Assembly: GCA_028701415.1 (NCBI GenBank)
Contig: JAQVQU010000053.1
Span: forward strand, 1 to 9,094
Reading direction: 5' to 3'
Length of the DNA: 9,094 nucleotides
From: Clostridia bacterium
GTDB lineage: Bacteria; Bacillota; Clostridia; Christensenellales; DTU072
The notes beneath the pieces were generated by a model, which was given only the letters and a program-made list of their open reading frames with translations, had not been told where the DNA came from and did no database searches. The position numbers and the translations under genes are program-made. Shown here in pieces: positions 6,689 to 9,094 of this stretch (position 1 is the first letter of the stretch; the number at the start of each line of letters is the position of its first letter).

Positions 6689-7666
6689 TTAAAGATTGTC
6701 CTCTTCTACTATTATATCCCTATTTTTAATAACTTTTTTCTTTGATGAAGAAATTAAAGGATCTATAACTCGATTAAATGTTCTAGAGGAAAACAACAAT
6801 CCCCCGATAACAAGCGAAATAGCCATGTCTGCTAAAGAAAATGCGTTGTACAGAAAGCTCCATGCTACTGCATTATAATTGTCTGGGTCTCCAGATCCAA
6901 AAACGAATATTCCGCTTACTACATGCGAAAGGTACCTAAATAATACTGCAACTATCGCACCAAGAGAAAATTGTAAAATTCTCTTTTTCTCAAATAATCT
7001 GGTTTCACCGAATAAGCCAGTTAAACCAATAGCCGAAAAAGCAATTGGATAGTCCAATAAAAATTGAACGGGGTGATAAAACCATGGAGCCTGGACAAAC
7101 TGAAGTAATCCATAAATAACGCCCGCTAGCACCCCTTTTCTTATCCCGAATATGTATGCGTAGATCATTAGTGGCAAAAGACTTGCAAATGTAACGGATC
7201 CTCCTTGTGGTAGTTCAATAAATCTTACATAAGACAAAGCGAAGCTCATAGCAATACATATTGAGGCATAAACAATTGCTTTATTATTAGCATTTTTTTC
7301 AGTCTTTTTCCCAATTAATAAAGCAAGTAGTGCAATCCCTGCGACCAATATGATGGTATATAAATATAATTGCAGAGGACTATTGATTGCCCCTTCGATC
7401 ATCTTGATACTAAATATATCTTCGAGATACCCTGCCTCTTTATACTCAATTAATCTTAGGGACATCAACAAGGTTACTATTGACACAGAATAACCAAGTA
7501 CTATCCCAAGGGATATGAAACCAAATGTTTTTAAAGACAATGGTTTCTTCTTTTGAAGATAGAAATAAACCACAATCATGCTTAAAGCAATCCCTATTGT
7601 AACAAATAAGGCGATTGTAGATGTCTTTTCATAATAAGACAGTTCAGAAAACGGTTTTGTAAACAT
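6689..7666 (-). CDS. thiT: Thiamine transporter S component, ThiT-like, with extra N-terminal membrane domain
   Basis: The substrate-binding membrane subunit of an ECF transporter for thiamine; the energizing EcfA/A'/T module is not in this window. The 325-aa protein is much longer than the usual ThiT of about 190 aa. The ThiT core occupies residues 128-300: six helices with LPQGGSVTFASLLPLM (152-167), YGLLQF (185-190), FYHPVQFLLDYP (196-207), SHVVSGIFVFG (247-257) and WSFLYNAFSLAD (269-280), all characteristic of thiamine-specific S components. Residues 1-125 are an added domain with three predicted helices (about 17-37, 47-70, 98-119) whose role is unknown. A short charged tail follows. The ATG at 7666 has an excellent AGGAGG site (7671-7676). 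The upstream TPP riboswitch and downstream thiN support the thiamine assignment. Confidence 0.92.
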   Translation of the reverse strand: MFTKPFSELSYYEKTSTIALFVTIGIALSMIVVYFYLQKKKPLSLKTFGFISLGIVLGYSVSIVTLLMSLRLIEYKEAGYLEDIFSIKMIEGAINSPLQLYLYTIILVAGIALLALLIGKKTEKNANNKAIVYASICIAMSFALSYVRFIELPQGGSVTFASLLPLMIYAYIFGIRKGVLAGVIYGLLQFVQAPWFYHPVQFLLDYPIAFSAIGLTGLFGETRLFEKKRILQFSLGAIVAVLFRYLSHVVSGIFVFGSGDPDNYNAVAWSFLYNAFSLADMAISLVIGGLLFSSRTFNRVIDPLISSSKKKVIKNRDIIVEEDNL

Positions 7667-7691
7667 AATTCCTCCTAAGCAGGAACTTTAC

Positions 7692-7723
7692 AAAAGAAAA
7701 ACTCCAAGAGATTATCTTAGAGT
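7692..7723 (-). terminator. Attenuator terminator downstream of the TPP riboswitch
   Basis: On the minus strand ACTCTAAGA (7715-7723) pairs with TCTTGGAGT (7701-7709), nine pairs with one G-U, around the loop TAATC. TTTTCTTTT follows. It starts seven bases after the riboswitch aptamer and lies before the thiT ribosome binding site, the standard layout for TPP-dependent premature termination of thiT-thiN. Confidence 0.88.
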
Positions 7724-7729
7724 CGCATA

Positions 7730-7811
7730 TAATGCTTTCTTTCGGGAGAACGACCTCCATCAAGTTCAAAGGGTGTAATCTCAGGCGGGATTCCGCCACC
7801 CCCAGCTATTA
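7730..7811 (-). ncRNA. TPP riboswitch (THI element) controlling thiT-thiN
   Basis: The minus-strand transcript contains the aptamer hallmarks: GGGGGTG, then GGCGGAATCCCGCC (a short P3 stem), CTGAGA (7779-7784, the thiamine-ring-binding motif), ACACCC closing P2, GAACTTGAT, a hairpin GGAG/CTCC, and CGAAAGAAAGC in place of CG-AGGGAAG. The closing P1 stem pairs TAATAGCT (7804-7811) with AGCATTA (7730-7736), leaving one bulged A. The hairpin loop GTCGTT differs from the common ATAATG, but the spacing is unchanged. The element precedes an attenuator and a thiamine transporter gene. TPP binding should favour termination; this is inferred from the family's usual behaviour. Confidence 0.93.
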
Positions 7812-7823
7812 AATTGTATTTTT

Positions 7824-7852
7824 ATATTAACTTGCTTGACCATAATTGTCAA
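7824..7852 (-). promoter_or_regulatory. Probable sigma-A promoter of the thiT-thiN operon
   Basis: A perfect TTGACA (7847-7852) is followed after 17 bases by TAATAT (7824-7829), which matches four of six -10 positions. Transcription would begin near 7817, a few bases before the aptamer's P1 stem, as expected. CTTGAC/GTCAAG, a 6-bp inverted repeat (7835-7840 and 7848-7853), covers the -35 and may be an operator or chance. Confidence 0.7.
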
Positions 7853-7930
7853 GTGTAGAAATAAATCAGCCAAAGAATAACCCAAGAAATCTCATCTTTT
7901 TTTTTGTTGCGATTCAATAACCTAATTTAT

Positions 7931-7959
7931 AAAAAATCCCTCAATTTGTACTTGAGGGA
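7931..7959 (-). terminator. Rho-independent terminator of the MMPL transporter gene
   Basis: Eight bases after the stop codon, TCCCTCAA (7952-7959) and TTGAGGGA (7937-7944) form a perfect 8-bp stem with a 7-base loop, followed by six T residues (7931-7936). It separates the transporter gene from the thiamine operon. From here to the thiT promoter (7853-7930) I see only AT-rich sequence, including a run of nine A on the minus strand, and no gene. Confidence 0.92.
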
Positions 7960-7967
7960 ATAATAAG

Positions 7968-9094
7968 CTATTTGTCAGTATCACTTGGGATATCGGATTC
8001 AATATCCGGGATATTTTTTTTATTTCTCTTTCTTGTTTCGGGAGGAGAGAACTCTTCCATTTCTTTTGGGAAAATTCTTTTCTTTTTTTGAGGTATATCC
8101 TCTTCAAAAAGGGCAACTGTCTCTTCCATAAAATCAGCTAACTCTTTTCCCTTCTCCTCATACTTATTTTCTGCTGAAATACTCGAGTCCAATTTGGAAG
8201 GTTCTTCAACTGTGTGGGACTCTATCCCAGCTATAATCGCATCGATTATTTCTTGCTCTCTTTCAATCTGTGAGAGTCGCTTTTTCTTTGGAGCTTTTAC
8301 TATTACTGAAGACTCAACAACATCCGGAGCGAATGAACACAAACAATTATCCATCATGATTTGTTTACCCTTTAAAGTCGTTGCTCTTATAGCACTGTCA
8401 AAAATTACCAACAATTGTGGAAGTAAGGTTATTACGAATGCAAATGAGAGAATGCCTCCTCTGAATATTGCATTTCCAAAAACTGCTGTGGCGGGAGAAG
8501 ATGTGGTCATAGCTAGTGCAAGCCCTGAGAAAGTAAGTATTCCCCCCGAAGTCATAAGAGTTCTGGCAGAGTCAGCTAGTGCATGTTGCATAGCACTGTA
8601 TTTATTCATGTTCTGTCTATGTTCCATATAGTGAGAGGTCACGACTATTGCATAGTCTATTGTCGCCCCAAGAAGGATTGCGCTAACCAACATATATCCA
8701 ACAAATACCATGGGCTCTTGTTGAAAATATGGAATAGCCATATTAACATATATTGCCCCTTGAATAACAACAACTAATATAATCGGGATTAGTAGAGACT
8801 TGAAAGAGAGTAAAACAATTATCGCAACCAAGGCTAGCGAAATGTAAGTTATGATATCATAATCAGCAGTTACAAGAGTCTTTATTGCAAGTGTCGCGGC
8901 TGAATTCCCAATATGATAGGGTTTTACCCCGGTTGCCTCAATTCTATCTTGGTATGTGTCCTCTATTATAGAATTGATCTGCATTACCAATTCAGTAGTT
9001 TCAACGCCTTCCTCAGGCACATCAAGAAATAGAATAACCCTGCTGTTTTCGCTCCCCTTAAACTGTGCAGCGTAAGACTCTGGAAGGATGGCAG
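7968..9094 (-). CDS. MMPL/RND-family membrane transporter, C-terminal part (partial)
   Basis: The frame stays open to the right edge, so this is the last 374 complete codons of a larger gene. The GTG at 9020 is internal, not the start. It begins with the end of an extracytoplasmic domain (SRVILFLDVPEEGVETTELV) and continues with the second half of an RND permease: helices at about 79-97, 99-120 and 130-149, the latter containing GATIDYA (142-148), whose Asp-Tyr is the expected proton-relay position, then helices at about 183-196 and 211-231. Relatives export lipids, peptides or drugs using the proton gradient; this substrate cannot be told. After residue 236 comes a cytoplasmic tail of about 140 residues, rich in Lys and Glu (KAPKKKR, PQKKKR, RKRNKK), with no domain I recognise. 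Most Gram-positive MMPL proteins end soon after the last helix. Confidence 0.9.
   Translation of the reverse strand, partial: AILPESYAAQFKGSENSRVILFLDVPEEGVETTELVMQINSIIEDTYQDRIEATGVKPYHIGNSAATLAIKTLVTADYDIITYISLALVAIIVLLSFKSLLIPIILVVVIQGAIYVNMAIPYFQQEPMVFVGYMLVSAILLGATIDYAIVVTSHYMEHRQNMNKYSAMQHALADSARTLMTSGGILTFSGLALAMTTSSPATAVFGNAIFRGGILSFAFVITLLPQLLVIFDSAIRATTLKGKQIMMDNCLCSFAPDVVESSVIVKAPKKKRLSQIEREQEIIDAIIAGIESHTVEEPSKLDSSISAENKYEEKGKELADFMEETVALFEEDIPQKKKRIFPKEMEEFSPPETRKRNKKNIPDIESDIPSDTDK

Noticed and set aside
9018..9020. GTG as a start codon for the MMPL gene
   Set aside because: The reading frame and typical MMPL sequence continue upstream to the window edge, so the GTG is an internal Val codon.
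1..9094. CRISPR arrays, insertion sequences, tRNA or rRNA genes, phage or toxin-antitoxin genes
   Set aside because: I found no regularly spaced repeats, transposase motifs, structured tRNA/rRNA sequence or defence genes; the window is metabolic and transport genes.

Overview
The window looks like low-GC Gram-positive DNA, most likely from an uncultured Clostridia-type Bacillota. The evidence is the AT-rich sequence, AGGAGG-type ribosome binding sites, sigma-A-like promoters, rho-independent terminators with U-tracts, a Gram-positive lipoprotein signal, a TPP riboswitch in front of a ThiT-type transporter, and Bacillus-type Xpt and ThiN proteins. TGG encodes Trp and all visible stops are TAA or TAG. 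No species can be named from this alone. Every gene supported here lies on the minus strand, so transcription runs from high to low coordinates.

In order of transcription: (1) 9094-7968 is the C-terminal part of an MMPL/RND-family membrane transporter with an unusual long charged tail, ending at a clear terminator (7931-7959). (2) A sigma-A-like promoter (7824-7852) leads into a TPP riboswitch (7730-7811) and an attenuator terminator (7692-7723). These control thiT (thiamine transporter S component with an extra N-terminal membrane domain), thiN (thiamine pyrophosphokinase) and an overlooked 38-codon ORF whose ATG overlaps the thiN stop. This is a thiamine salvage unit: uptake, then conversion to TPP, with TPP feeding back on expression. 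(3) A consensus promoter (5875-5903) starts six bases after the small ORF and drives xpt (xanthine phosphoribosyltransferase), which ends at a hairpin/U-tract (5219-5254). (4) A new promoter and a leader of about 170 nt, which can fold but matches no riboswitch class I recognise, precede an ABC importer operon. The operon encodes a BMP-family lipoprotein, a double-domain ATPase and two membrane permeases, the last cut by the left edge. This is the PnrA/BMP (purine nucleoside) type of importer.

Units 3 and 4 make functional sense together. The importer probably brings in nucleosides or related compounds, and Xpt salvages xanthine to XMP. The ABC operon has a perfect 15-bp hairpin between the lipoprotein and ATPase genes, a common way to obtain more binding protein than ATPase.

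Most of the window is ordinary transport and salvage metabolism. The less explained items are the folded leader of the BMP operon, the translationally coupled 38-aa ORF, the three-helix N-terminal extension on ThiT, and a Lys-rich insertion in the first nucleotide-binding domain of the ABC ATPase.
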